Part shown: piece by piece, positions 25,501 to 32,856 of the stretch
How the letters are laid out: each line of letters starts with the position of its first letter
Position numbering within the stretch: position 1 is the first letter of the stretch
Virus record (IMG/VR): IMGVR_UViG_3300032069_000001
Location: 1-64,000 of that record
Length of the DNA: 64,000 nucleotides
Strand: one strand, 5' to 3'
From: a virus
Position numbers and translations under genes: made by a program
Notes under the pieces: model-generated
What the model was told of the DNA's origin: nothing
Seen by the model: the letters and a program-made list of their open reading frames with translations, nothing else
Databases searched by the model: none

Positions 25501-26884
25501 GATGATGACGAATATACTCATTATCCCAATCAAACTTTCCTGGAAGAATTCCCTGATGCTTCATATCCCGCAACATAAAGTCTTTGAATGAATTATATCC
25601 AAGATTATCAAGATTATTTATCCACATCTTTTGCTGATTAAAGTCTTGAATATTTTCCTGTATCAAAGTAATCTTCTCGTCCCTGCTCATATTATTAAAT
25701 TTATCAATAATGAATTGTTCGTTATCCCACTCTGGCGGATTATGAAGCGGTATATTGCTTTCATAATTCTGATTAAGTTCATCTGCATAAATATAAATAT
25801 AATTACCAGGTGTTCCTTTTCTTTCAATGTATTTGTGCCCAGGTTTCATTCTTCCTACACGTGGGTCAATGCCTCCTGTTGTTGGCGGGGGAACTTTGGC
25901 AGACGGCAAACTTACTCCTGGAGCCACTATCGGTTTATCTATGGGAGCAGAGCCTTCACCTGGCAATGCTTTAATGAGTTCTTCTTTATCCAAAATATTC
26001 TTTTTAATAAAATCAAGCTTCTTTCTTCCTGTTACTCCGTGAAACCTTCCAATCAATCCAGTCACAGCAAAACTAAAGCTTTCCGTGAAATCTTCCTTCG
26101 GATTTCTTGTGGCATACCACCTAACAAAATTAGCATCTTCTTTAAACGCCCAGTTTGATTTTAGTTTCGGTGCACCTTCTTCTCTAATAATAAGTCTTTT
26201 ATAGCCCTTCGGCGTTTCATTATCGCCTATGAACTTCCAACCGCTTATACTTATCCACTCTTTCTTATCGCTAAAACCGTTTTTGTCATCAATAGCGTGA
26301 GCAATTTCGTGAATAACAACCTGCGTAACTTTTGATATACTGTGTCCTTCACCGTCTTCATATCTTGTTTTAAGGTTAAATATATCGGGGTTAAGCATTA
26401 TCTTTTTTTCTTCTTCAATATATTTACCGTGATTTGGATAAAGACGCTTGCTCTTACCCATTCTTTCATCAAGAATAACTCTTTCCACCTTGCCTTTTAA
26501 AAAGTTTTTTGGTATATCTTCCAAAGCTTCATAAAGTTTTTTTGCTGTTTCTTTATCAAAATTATCCGACAATTCAATACCGTGCTCTTTTTTGAATGTC
26601 TCACGAAAATCATCAGCAAAAGATTTATTTATTTTTTCAGTCTTTTTAAGGCTGGGCAGGTCAAGGGCATCAAAAATCTTTTCTTCAATCTTATCCAATA
26701 CGTCAGCAATAAGATTGTCAACCAGTTCCTCTGCGTCAGCTATGGGTTCAATGCTATGCGGTTCCCATAATTTGCTTTCGCTGTCATATTCCTTCGGTTT
26801 GGTTGCTTTTTCTATTTCCTGACTTACTGGAGAGACTATATCTGCTTTATAATTATTATTGAGCTTGAGTATCAGCTTTGTCAT
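19562..26884 (-). CDS. 2440-residue polyvalent virion protein: metalloprotease, repeat linkers, C-terminal PI3/4K/HipA-like kinase
   Basis: One uninterrupted frame of 2440 codons between portal and minor head genes. Visible parts: (a) a zincin domain, residues ~90-310, with H192-E-I-A-H196 and a candidate third ligand E268 in NPKEDFTESF; (b) a motif M346-KPGHKYIERKGTPGNYIYIY, repeated at M1603-RPGHKYIRREGQPGSYVYYY, each preceded by a GSAP...Pro-rich linker; (c) long Lys/Glu/Pro linkers (KAEEPK repeats, ~520-920); (d) a central segment ~1235-1335 (AVYLNPKNIFDTR ... GYSFAQEDSPENMVALI) that recalls toxin-like domains of polyvalent proteins, possibly ADP-ribosyltransferase-like, uncertain; (e) a kinase domain ~1840-2110 with candidate Lys1899 (GVLKPL), REVFAYELSKLFG, LVPPT, D2011-RHGGN2016 and IDNG with D2030, which is the PI3/4-kinase/HipA-like catalytic pattern; (f) helical C-terminus. 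Giant multi-enzyme proteins in this place are usually packaged with the DNA and injected. Injection is inferred; the motifs are read directly. Confidence 0.8.
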   Translation of the reverse strand: MTKLILKLNNNYKADIVSPVSQEIEKATKPKEYDSESKLWEPHSIEPIADAEELVDNLIADVLDKIEEKIFDALDLPSLKKTEKINKSFADDFRETFKKEHGIELSDNFDKETAKKLYEALEDIPKNFLKGKVERVILDERMGKSKRLYPNHGKYIEEEKKIMLNPDIFNLKTRYEDGEGHSISKVTQVVIHEIAHAIDDKNGFSDKKEWISISGWKFIGDNETPKGYKRLIIREEGAPKLKSNWAFKEDANFVRWYATRNPKEDFTESFSFAVTGLIGRFHGVTGRKKLDFIKKNILDKEELIKALPGEGSAPIDKPIVAPGVSLPSAKVPPPTTGGIDPRVGRMKPGHKYIERKGTPGNYIYIYADELNQNYESNIPLHNPPEWDNEQFIIDKFNNMSRDEKITLIQENIQDFNQQKMWINNLDNLGYNSFKDFMLRDMKHQGILPGKFDWDNEYIRHHHEAHIQHKQIIEEGKRLNELMAEKPPESPVEVADEPSEQQIQREEPSTPSDVQKDEPKKEETVEMPSDVYYTPEKLKKPVEEELKEEPKAEEPKAEEKPKEEPKEEPKAEEKPVVKPLTPKEAKEMGKEAFKYGKIRAPAQNKELMDRLEHGEPGVNIANMKAWVEGWDEANLKAPVPEPKAEEPKAEEPKPGEAPKVEEPKAEEKPADKFGEYTQQVQKHAVEQKDFVDFMIKSQSWHIVRTKKGFAIRKIGNNMINIGKPKMGEYFNTKEEARGWIDKFGRENKIGLKTLLDKAGLKEATAYELWQKLKEQAGQAPEAKAGAGTPAEEAKIEAPKEEEPKAEEKKKGMNEQEQLDYAKYVLENNPLHEHEIKRMAGLEGANPHGIPDDVWKRALKEIGGKIYVYDKGNVQVTPEGEIIGEKKVEEPKVEVPKPAEKPKVKIPKAEEKKPAKKVKEIPLPVKQIEKKAEVKEPVEVGGMKVEEDAKTLYDAWKKKIDDAELHPGRKVKDEVLKEFAEKIAGEDKSKIIKTHHLAEAFQIERMKHEDIRMGADAVRGKMLVEKLIRDKGKTYVPGFEIYERLKELGIEKHKHLGIKEDAYNLAKDVQQKVEDNFDEDGKGLLKSALDKNMFNLPGEEEKYGEKAQLYNAEKIGRVKRVLELAEKIRDLNKAKKIGSTEIGEAMMHIGGIEGKAYDLHHHYDEEQQKNQIARMNDIYGKEKVDKALKEGRDERVSGYKKQFKSLVEEAKKHKDYESFKKANEKNIFYRDTNRGMDRAFAHEPTNKTEFLTTKKISKHDQAVYLNPKNIFDTRNEEHKKLIKEFNEHAKNQNYYDYENYKGLRINPYGHLRTGGFDKEHAGWHIEDMIKNVHKDKGFAGYSFAQEDSPENMVALIHRHGEVALPEYGLKELYEHAHEGEAKVETPKEKIPEKVAEEKMPEAPKGMKGLKGAGADVFQAIKEGGVPGMKEAGIKKVEAKKPAPKGKEVAVDDKAQRKNFADQYFEGKIKNEEDLKHAIGKREVLKNINQVLTQAEEAGADDIKLVGKKGGGGHVEYKGNMLGKEYQTDAMLNAVYNNVVALKKAKIKNLVEFVEHVNKGLAKSIIEDLIKAGEIPIPTPKLGGSAPQKTPILPGTRQPSKLKGQMRPGHKYIRREGQPGSYVYYYRDPQGNLYTSDKPLHDEGKHKPLFGGAGHEKEHRHLQDDVWAKHKEAGKLESDVVKKYEIHALNEEAKAGNLLFLRSNKTPFGDIYFYADKTNGMIHAISTPGGLEAMKNVLPVYGHNQAELRLKDEVWAEFEKNGVADLDHVEKWKKWREHERKKAGRSDYYQYGQAKEQEKPEATNLVEKLGKMAEAQRKVSEPAGVGKGMAPQLDPTRTIMPGEVHIDPEHHHTKRNDIEKMMSPAKDGKYKYVGLMKDEGGREGINLVAKVKIDGDGWGVLKPLDGESHKGGMIFHNIPSGTQGFREVFAYELSKLFGSDLVPPTILVPVTKEVADKHKGLKEGGMASLQHFLDLGANKQDYDMGGLMGEKGQLNRNKQMHNLALLDAILGNADRHGGNIMMDKRNGNIFAIDNGLLGAKAYYMNTRSLDYAYSHSLDRLDNEDMERLEKLAQNFDKVKDMIMNSGMHSDKDMLTLQAEMMENRIATMLNDGKIPSGTRIEQIDNMYYKKYKDEERAKVKAIEKEGEKKQRVRERKFMKDLAGEGGAMKIITPSDPMHIKAQDLDLKQLEIHAKQIKMNPRYKKLGFDEKVEKLKRLLDDNQSKKFDKFKEAVVNSKFKLHEQWKAREDFVNALDYRQVNRFFDLGLHKGAIGAMMMAKKLKFDEMDKEHRKFLNPFQQHQLDDFMRVSDRDIRINEGARMIDIMTNHQIDNFLNLHAGNVGKELKEYYHKQDVDPANRYWRRLDNGDAIRREFRKDWGNAKDFTEQQKVMDKLSKHITTTDLLNMLNLKIVDGVKKQMIVNILDRRGLAYRPAQEETLKAGV

Positions 26885-26900
26885 AAGTCCCTTTAGTATT

Positions 26901-26980
26901 GGGGTAGAATTAAGGCTTCCAACCCACCCACATTTAACAAACTGTGAATATTTGGTAATCCCCAGCTCTTAACCTACCCC
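26901..26980 (-). other. 80-nt stem-loop between portal and giant gene
   Basis: GGGGTAGAATTAAG (26901-26914) pairs with CTTAACCTACCCC (26968-26980): about 13 bp with one bulge. It fills nearly the whole 100-bp gap. It could be an RNase III-type processing or insulating site that lets portal and the 2440-residue protein be made at different levels. Confidence 0.45.
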
Positions 26981-26985
26981 ATTTT

Positions 26986-28872
26986 TTATTTAAAGTCTAT
27001 TTCAACAGTATCGCTTTCTTCGCCTTCAGATTTATAAACGTTAATGCCTAAATGAGCCTTTTCTTCCTTTTTCTCTTTTAATGCCTTTTCGTTTTTTCTT
27101 GCTCCAGCATATTCTTCGGTTTCTTTATTTTTTCCACGTCTCATTTTCATCGCAGTATCAACATCTGCTTTAGGTTCTAACCCCTTAAGTTCTGGGGGAA
27201 CTTCACCACCACCTTGAGGCATTGTTGCTCCAGGTTGTCCAGGCTGTCCTGGTTGCCCTGGTTGCCCTGGTTGCCCACCCATAACTTGCTGTTGCTGTGC
27301 CTGCTTCTCGGCTTGTTCCGTCTCTTTCTGCTTAAGATAAACTTGAGCTAACGTTGCGTGTGCAGGTGCATCTGCCCAATCTTCATCAATTTGGGGCATA
27401 TCTTCCAATGCTCTCGCTTCATTAACCGTCATTAAACCTGTCTGAATTTTCTTTGACGTTATTTCCACCTTATCTTGTTCACTTGTTGCGTCCGCTCCTA
27501 CCCATTCAAAATAAAGGTCGGGATACATCTTTTGGACAATATGCTTGTTAATAATATGTTGATAAAATTTCAGAAGCGGGCGTAAACCCTTATCCTTGCT
27601 GAAATCCAACTTAACTGCTCCAGAGTGTTCGTATAGTGGAGAACCTCCACCGCCTTTAATCAAGTATCCAACTTCCGAAGGGTCAATGCAGAATATTGCA
27701 CAAGCAGTTTGAATAAGATATTCAAGCCACAAATGATATTCCATATCCTTATTCGTTTGCTTAAAGTTGGTAAATGTTATTCCTCCGCCTTTTTCATCAA
27801 TAGCCATTATAGGCACTCTCCAAGCATTTGCCACACCCGATACTTGGGCAACCCATTGACGCTTGAAAGCTTCAAGAGCTTCGTTCGTATATTTACCAGC
27901 AATATTAAGAACACCCTGGGGAACCGAGTTTTGCGTAAAATATTTTGCGTTATACTGCTCACCAAATAAAATACTCGTTACCGTCTCCATAAGTATCTCC
28001 AAAGGAGATAAACCATAACCACCAATATCAATGTCTGAACGGGGGTTAAAGACTTCATACGCCAACTCCTCCGTGTTATAAACTGCAACACGCTGACCAT
28101 TTACGAGTTCTTGAACATACTTCACGGGCAACCCATCGGTCATTTCCGCAATTTCTGCTATTGGCTTATTGGTTATCGGGTCAAACTTATAATCAGGAGC
28201 GGAAAATTTAATAGTTCCGCCGTCAACTACCCAAACAGCATAGGGCTTGTTGTTTCTTTTACGCTGTATTTCAAAACAAGTTGCATCAAGACTTAATGTA
28301 TCCCTGACAAGCTTTCTCATAAAACTGTCAAAATTATCAGTTCTTTCCTCGCCGTTGATTATATCCTCTCTCCTTACTGGATAACCTGTGCCGAGAATAA
28401 AATCTTGAAGTTCTTCTATTCTTCTCTTTTCGCTGTCACTTGGAAACTTTTTCGGGTTCTTTGTGGTTATCTTAAAACCAATTTCTCCTGGTTTTCTCGG
28501 AACTTGCGTAAATGAAGCTATCTGGTTCTGTCTTACCTGTATGATTGCCGAAACTGGCTTACAGGTTATTGCCATACGTCTTAAAATCTGCCAAGTGACC
28601 CTTGAGGGTTTTGCTCTGCTTCCCAAGAAATCCAGCATATTCCAGGGGTCAATAAATGTTGATTTAATCGCAGTCTTTGATACTCCAGCCTTCTCCAAAT
28701 CCTGTTCTACCGCTTGATGAATAAAATTTTCAACCTCATCAGTTGTTAATTGTCTTGTTGGGTGAACAATGTCTAAAGACTTCTCAACAGGAATACCTGA
28801 TTGGTAAATCCTGTCTTGGCTCGCCTGCGAATGGACAAGTTCATATTCATCTAAATTTTCAATTTCGGACAT
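26986..28872 (-). CDS. portal protein
   Basis: 628 codons from ATG at 28872 (MSEIENLDEYELVHSQ), preceded by GGGGGGAAG; a longer frame to 28929 overlaps the upstream gene. Portal-type features: an N-terminal arm, WQILRRMAITCKPVSAIIQV, a clip/stem region with FFIDP-like text (AIFCIDPSEVGYLIKGGGG), QYNAKYFTQNSVPQGVLNI, and a Gln/Gly-Pro rich tail (QPGQPGQPG repeats near residue 545). Length and motifs fit large phage portals of the DUF935/SPP1-like range. It forms the dodecameric DNA gate and binds the terminase. Confidence 0.75.
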   Translation of the reverse strand: MSEIENLDEYELVHSQASQDRIYQSGIPVEKSLDIVHPTRQLTTDEVENFIHQAVEQDLEKAGVSKTAIKSTFIDPWNMLDFLGSRAKPSRVTWQILRRMAITCKPVSAIIQVRQNQIASFTQVPRKPGEIGFKITTKNPKKFPSDSEKRRIEELQDFILGTGYPVRREDIINGEERTDNFDSFMRKLVRDTLSLDATCFEIQRKRNNKPYAVWVVDGGTIKFSAPDYKFDPITNKPIAEIAEMTDGLPVKYVQELVNGQRVAVYNTEELAYEVFNPRSDIDIGGYGLSPLEILMETVTSILFGEQYNAKYFTQNSVPQGVLNIAGKYTNEALEAFKRQWVAQVSGVANAWRVPIMAIDEKGGGITFTNFKQTNKDMEYHLWLEYLIQTACAIFCIDPSEVGYLIKGGGGSPLYEHSGAVKLDFSKDKGLRPLLKFYQHIINKHIVQKMYPDLYFEWVGADATSEQDKVEITSKKIQTGLMTVNEARALEDMPQIDEDWADAPAHATLAQVYLKQKETEQAEKQAQQQQVMGGQPGQPGQPGQPGQPGATMPQGGGEVPPELKGLEPKADVDTAMKMRRGKNKETEEYAGARKNEKALKEKKEEKAHLGINVYKSEGEESDTVEIDFK

Positions 28873-29515
28873 ATAACTTCCCCCCTTTTTTCTTATTGCC
28901 CACCGTTCCAACAAAAAATCCACTACCATCGGGCAATCTCGTTGTCCCGCCCTTTTTCTTATTATTCTTAATAATTAAGAATTTTTTCTTATTTTTTCCG
29001 CTTCTAACAGCTTCCTTAAAACGCTCTCTTACGCCTTCATTGGTTCCACCCTTATCGCCTATTATATAATTTATTCCAGCTCCAATACCAACACCGATAC
29101 TCTTTTTCATATTTTTTTCTGTAAACAACCCCATAAATTCTTCCCACGTAATTTCCCTCATCATTCCATAAAATTCTTTGGGCATCATTGTTAGGTAGCT
29201 TCTCATTGCTTGAACAACATTATCATAGCCAAGCATATACTTATACTCATCAAATTCATCTTCTTTGGTCATTTGGGACAAGCGAAATACTTTTTTAGAT
29301 TTATGATTGGAACCGATATAACAATCGGTTTTATCGCCATCTACGCCAGTTGATTGTTTAATATATCCATAATCGGCAGTCATCGGTGTCTTGACATCAC
29401 AATCGTTAAAAGTGCGAGTATCTCCCTTACGCCATTCAACGTTTATTTTGACACCGTGAATGTCAATTATTTTTTTGGTCTTGTCTTGTCCCTTCAAAAG
29501 AATATAGTATTGCAC
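28859..29515 (-). CDS. InPase-like (inorganic pyrophosphatase-type) polyvalent-domain protein
   Basis: 218 codons. Residues ~25-110 follow the InPase pattern of polyvalent phage proteins: EWRKGDTRTF, MTADYGYIKQSTGVDGDKTD, CYIGSN, VFRLSQMTKEDEFDEYKYML, then A...Y. The C-terminus is basic with KNKKK and NNKKKGG runs. InPase domains are normally embedded in long injected proteins; here it is separate but adjacent to portal and the 2440-residue protein. Its stop overlaps the portal start by 14 bp. The family name is from memory of the pattern; activity is unproved. Confidence 0.6.
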   Translation of the reverse strand: MQYYILLKGQDKTKKIIDIHGVKINVEWRKGDTRTFNDCDVKTPMTADYGYIKQSTGVDGDKTDCYIGSNHKSKKVFRLSQMTKEDEFDEYKYMLGYDNVVQAMRSYLTMMPKEFYGMMREITWEEFMGLFTEKNMKKSIGVGIGAGINYIIGDKGGTNEGVRERFKEAVRSGKNKKKFLIIKNNKKKGGTTRLPDGSGFFVGTVGNKKKGGKLYVRN

Positions 29516-29518
29516 AGC

Positions 29519-31426
29519 TTATCTCCTTCTCGGCGATAACGCTGGTTTATCTATTCTCCTTGTCGCATCTGCAAAGGACTTGTTGAAATCGTCAGCTTCC
29601 TCCCGAAACGACTTAAAAGTTTTCTTTATCGGCTTGGTCTCTTTTTGAATTGCTTTGTGACCAGTCGCCTTTGCGGTAGTTGTTTTCTGTGGAGCAGGAG
29701 TGCTTGACGGTTTCTTTTTACCTTCCGCTTCCATTTCGTCTTTCTTTTTGTTTTCTTTAAAGGTATTGTCAAATGTTTTTGAAACTATAAGCCTGACCTT
29801 ATTCTTCATCTGTATCGCTTTCGCACCGCCAACTGCTTTAGCTTTATCTGTTTTATTCGGCAAAGATGCTTTTTTCTCTGATACCGTAGCAACCGCTACC
29901 TGACCCTTTCTGCCGTGAATAACAGACACATTTTTCTTGTCTGTATTCTTTTCTTCTTTCTCTTTAAAAGCCCCAAGCTTATGGTTTGGATTGTCGTCTT
30001 TTTTTATTTTAATATTCTTGAAATCCTTGTGAAATTTGTCAATCTCGGGCACAATAGCTCCAGCCTTCTGCGTTTCTTTTATTTTTGCCTGTTCCGATGT
30101 TTGTGCTTTTTCCAAAACCATTTTAACCTCCTCTATTGCTTGGCTTTTTAGCCTCGCATCAAATACACTCTGGAATTCGTAATCTGGAACCCCATTACCA
30201 CCAAGTTCCTCCTCCATTACGAGACCTTTGCCCTCGCTATTCCGTATAATCTGGTCAATTTCTTCCTGAACTTTCGCAATTTGTTCTCCGATAACGAAAG
30301 TTTTATCTACATTCCCTTCACAAAGCTTCTGTTCTCTTTTTAAAAGATGTCGCTTTGCAAGCAAAACGTAAAGATTTTTTAAGGCTTTTACTTTTGCAGG
30401 TCTTAACCCGCCAACAAGAGAACCGCCCTGTGCCTTTTCAAGCGTTTCTTTGATGTTATCAATAAGAGATTTTTTAAATTTGCCCTTTGCCTTTCCTCCA
30501 CCGTGTTCTTTCTTTTCTTTCTTTGCTTTCTTTTCCTTTTTTCCTTTTCCCGCACCTTCAGAAATTGAAACCGACGATGAGGAGCTTATGCTTTCTGGAA
30601 CTTCTGGACGAGACTGTTCATCGCCCTGAAGTTTCCACGAAACCTTTGATATGAGATAGTTCATCGCTGATTTAAAGTTCTCGTAGTTGGTAATTATCTG
30701 TCCCATTCCGTCCACACCGATTGCCTCTATGATTGCTTCAAGCTTACTCTCTATATCATCATAGATTTTAGAACACTCTTTTTTAAACTTCGCCTCCATT
30801 TCGTAAAGCCTTCCTTCCGCTTCACGCCTTTTCTGGACAGCATCTTTTTCATCTTTCTTCGCTTCTCTCACTTCTCCAATGACCTCTTTCGCTCCAGGCA
30901 TCACATCGGCTTTTCTCAAGTTAAGTGGTATCCTTACGTCTGATTTCAAAAAATCCTCATTCTCTATACTTTTAGCAACGTATTCATCAAAATTTTTAAA
31001 TTTCATAACTTTTCCTCCTTTTTGAATTACGATTATTATATTTCCCCTTTTACCCGCAACATCAACGGGAGTTTCTTCTTTTTTTATGCCTTCAAGAGCT
31101 TCTGCGTCATCTTTATCAACGCTGTCGGCAGTCCCTTCCTCTTTCTCCTGTGCCTCCTGCTGGAAAACGGTCTGGGGAACTTGGTCGCCATAATTTTCTC
31201 TGGTTTCCGTAATATCCTTTAATTCGTGTTCATACGGCAAACCCTTGCCGTCGCTATGTCTTATTTTATGGTCAATTAACTCTTTAAGCTGTGCAATCCT
31301 GTCAAACAGGATTTTTTCCCTCGGCTGTCCAACCGCTTGCTTCATCTTCGCTTCGTATCGGTCTATAATTTTACGAAGCTGTTTTAAACTTAACTTTGAC
31401 ATTTCTCTCGTAAATTCGTCTATCAT
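29519..31426 (-). CDS. virion-block protein with internal duplication and internal start
   Basis: 635 codons from ATG at 31426 (TAGGAG upstream; a start at 31450 overlaps the previous gene). An in-frame ATG at 31006 (MKFKNFDEYVAKSIEN) sits behind a perfect AAAGGAGG, so a 495-residue short form is likely. Segments ~15-95 and ~345-430 are repeats of each other: IDHKIRHSDGKGLPYEHEL versus IDQIIRNSEGKGLVMEEEL. Helical and Lys/Glu-rich throughout, with no enzyme motif. It could be an internal head protein or scaffold-like factor packaged with the DNA. Confidence 0.6.
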   Translation of the reverse strand: MIDEFTREMSKLSLKQLRKIIDRYEAKMKQAVGQPREKILFDRIAQLKELIDHKIRHSDGKGLPYEHELKDITETRENYGDQVPQTVFQQEAQEKEEGTADSVDKDDAEALEGIKKEETPVDVAGKRGNIIIVIQKGGKVMKFKNFDEYVAKSIENEDFLKSDVRIPLNLRKADVMPGAKEVIGEVREAKKDEKDAVQKRREAEGRLYEMEAKFKKECSKIYDDIESKLEAIIEAIGVDGMGQIITNYENFKSAMNYLISKVSWKLQGDEQSRPEVPESISSSSSVSISEGAGKGKKEKKAKKEKKEHGGGKAKGKFKKSLIDNIKETLEKAQGGSLVGGLRPAKVKALKNLYVLLAKRHLLKREQKLCEGNVDKTFVIGEQIAKVQEEIDQIIRNSEGKGLVMEEELGGNGVPDYEFQSVFDARLKSQAIEEVKMVLEKAQTSEQAKIKETQKAGAIVPEIDKFHKDFKNIKIKKDDNPNHKLGAFKEKEEKNTDKKNVSVIHGRKGQVAVATVSEKKASLPNKTDKAKAVGGAKAIQMKNKVRLIVSKTFDNTFKENKKKDEMEAEGKKKPSSTPAPQKTTTAKATGHKAIQKETKPIKKTFKSFREEADDFNKSFADATRRIDKPALSPRRR

Positions 31427-31437
31427 ATTATCATCTC

Positions 31438-31974
31438 CTATTCTTTCCACATATTTTCAGAAACAACGTCGTGCCCATTTGTATCCACGCAAAGTGTTTG
31501 TTTACTGTCCGCTATTTCATTTGGAGATACCACAGGGTCATCTCTCCCTTCAATAGAAAGAACTATGCCCGTGCCTGACTGAATAAATGCGTTTGAAACA
31601 AAATCAGAACAACCGTAACCTTTCATAAACCCAAGAGTTATGATATGCCTGATGTTATACCACTTGCCGAGATTACCTTTAGCCCAGTCAATCGCCTTCT
31701 GTGCTTTCTCTGGAGTTAAGTTTTCAATTCTCCACAATTCCGCCTCGGGGTCATCAAGCTTTATCTCTGTTCTTTTTGATTTCGGAAATGTCATTTCAAG
31801 ATAAAAATACTGGCTCTCAACAAGTCCTACGTGTCCGTAAGTTCTCTTGTAACTTCCCTGCTTGCCTGTTAAAACAGAAAAGAAACCTATTGCCTTGCCA
31901 AGCCAACTACTCTTTTCAACAATTCTGAATAAAAGTAAATCACCTGGTCTTATTTTGCTCCTGTCTATTGCCAT
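31438..31974 (-). CDS. papain-like (permuted NlpC/P60, YiiX-type) peptidase
   Basis: 178 codons. Motifs: RPGDLLLFRIVE (~9-20), YGHVGLVE with His48, GKWYNIRH, and GYGCSDFVSNAF with candidate nucleophile Cys122. The order His before Cys marks the circularly permuted branch (YaeF/YiiX, DUF830-like). These enzymes cut peptide, amide or ester bonds, sometimes in the cell wall or in lipids. In a virion block it may be a wall-opening or maturation enzyme. No signal peptide. Confidence 0.7.
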   Translation of the reverse strand: MAIDRSKIRPGDLLLFRIVEKSSWLGKAIGFFSVLTGKQGSYKRTYGHVGLVESQYFYLEMTFPKSKRTEIKLDDPEAELWRIENLTPEKAQKAIDWAKGNLGKWYNIRHIITLGFMKGYGCSDFVSNAFIQSGTGIVLSIEGRDDPVVSPNEIADSKQTLCVDTNGHDVVSENMWKE

Positions 31975-31989
31975 AATCCCTCCCTTTGA

Positions 31990-32283
31990 TTATTTATTAT
32001 TTCCATTTAACTTCTTTTGAATGTTATTGTTAATTTTGCTTTCTTTAAATTCCATATTCTCTTTTATTATTTTTCTAAAAGAAAACTGTTCACTAATGGT
32101 ATGACCATTTTTAAGACAATTCTCTAAAAATCCCATTATTCCTTCAATTTTATAAATATCAATCATCAATGCTTCCAGTTGGCTTTTTAAATCTTCATAA
32201 ATAATTTTCTTGGTTTGAAATAATTCCCTATAATGAGCAAGTTCATTTTTTAATATCTCCCTGTCTTCAGTAGTTAATTTCAT
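31990..32283 (-). CDS. small coiled-coil protein
   Basis: 97 codons, nearly all helical (ILKNELAHYRELFQTKKII, then EDLKSQLEALMIDIYKIEGI) with an Asn/Lys tail. Overlaps the upstream gene stop by 4 bp. No family recognised. Confidence 0.55.
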   Translation of the reverse strand: MKLTTEDREILKNELAHYRELFQTKKIIYEDLKSQLEALMIDIYKIEGIMGFLENCLKNGHTISEQFSFRKIIKENMEFKESKINNNIQKKLNGNNK

Positions 32284-32855
32284 ATAATAAACTCCACTAT
32301 TGCAATAAATTTTCTTGTGGCTCCGCTTGCTTTATAATAAGTGCACTTGACTTTGCACCCAATAGGAATTTTTCCTGCTCCCGTTCCCTCAAACCATTGA
32401 TTTGGAAGCCCGTTATAAACAGGTATTGTTTCGCCATATTTATTCAACATCATACTATCGTCTGCCAACCAAACTTCAAACTCAACATAGTCGCCCCATT
32501 GGGCATCAACGGAAATGGGCAAAACCTTGCTTACATAAACATCAATATCAAAAATCCATTCGCAACTTTTTTGTGTATCTTCAGAAGCCATCTCAATCGT
32601 TCTACCTATAAATTTTGACTGCCCTGCGGTCATCGTATAAGGAAGCGGTTGATTTGCGTTTGCTTTATAATTGTTCTCAAAATCCGTTGCTTCGGCAGAA
32701 CCCTTTAGCAAGGTCGTATTCCACATTATTATATCGCTATCAGGAGCAAAAATATCGTAAACTCTTTCATTCTCAACATACTGTAAAAGTAATTTCTTTT
32801 TTGTAATACATATTTCTTTAAATGTTTCCCAATTATTTATAATTAAATTTTGCAT
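32280..32855 (-). CDS. virion protein, unknown
   Basis: 191 codons from ATG at 32855, with GGAGGCGTAAA upstream; a frame to 32876 overlaps the previous gene. It begins MQNLIINNWETFKEICITKK and has alternating beta strands (WIFDIDVYVSKVLPISVDAQ). It lies between other small structural genes. No motif. Confidence 0.55.
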   Translation of the reverse strand: MQNLIINNWETFKEICITKKKLLLQYVENERVYDIFAPDSDIIMWNTTLLKGSAEATDFENNYKANANQPLPYTMTAGQSKFIGRTIEMASEDTQKSCEWIFDIDVYVSKVLPISVDAQWGDYVEFEVWLADDSMMLNKYGETIPVYNGLPNQWFEGTGAGKIPIGCKVKCTYYKASGATRKFIAIVEFII

Positions 32856-32856
32856 T

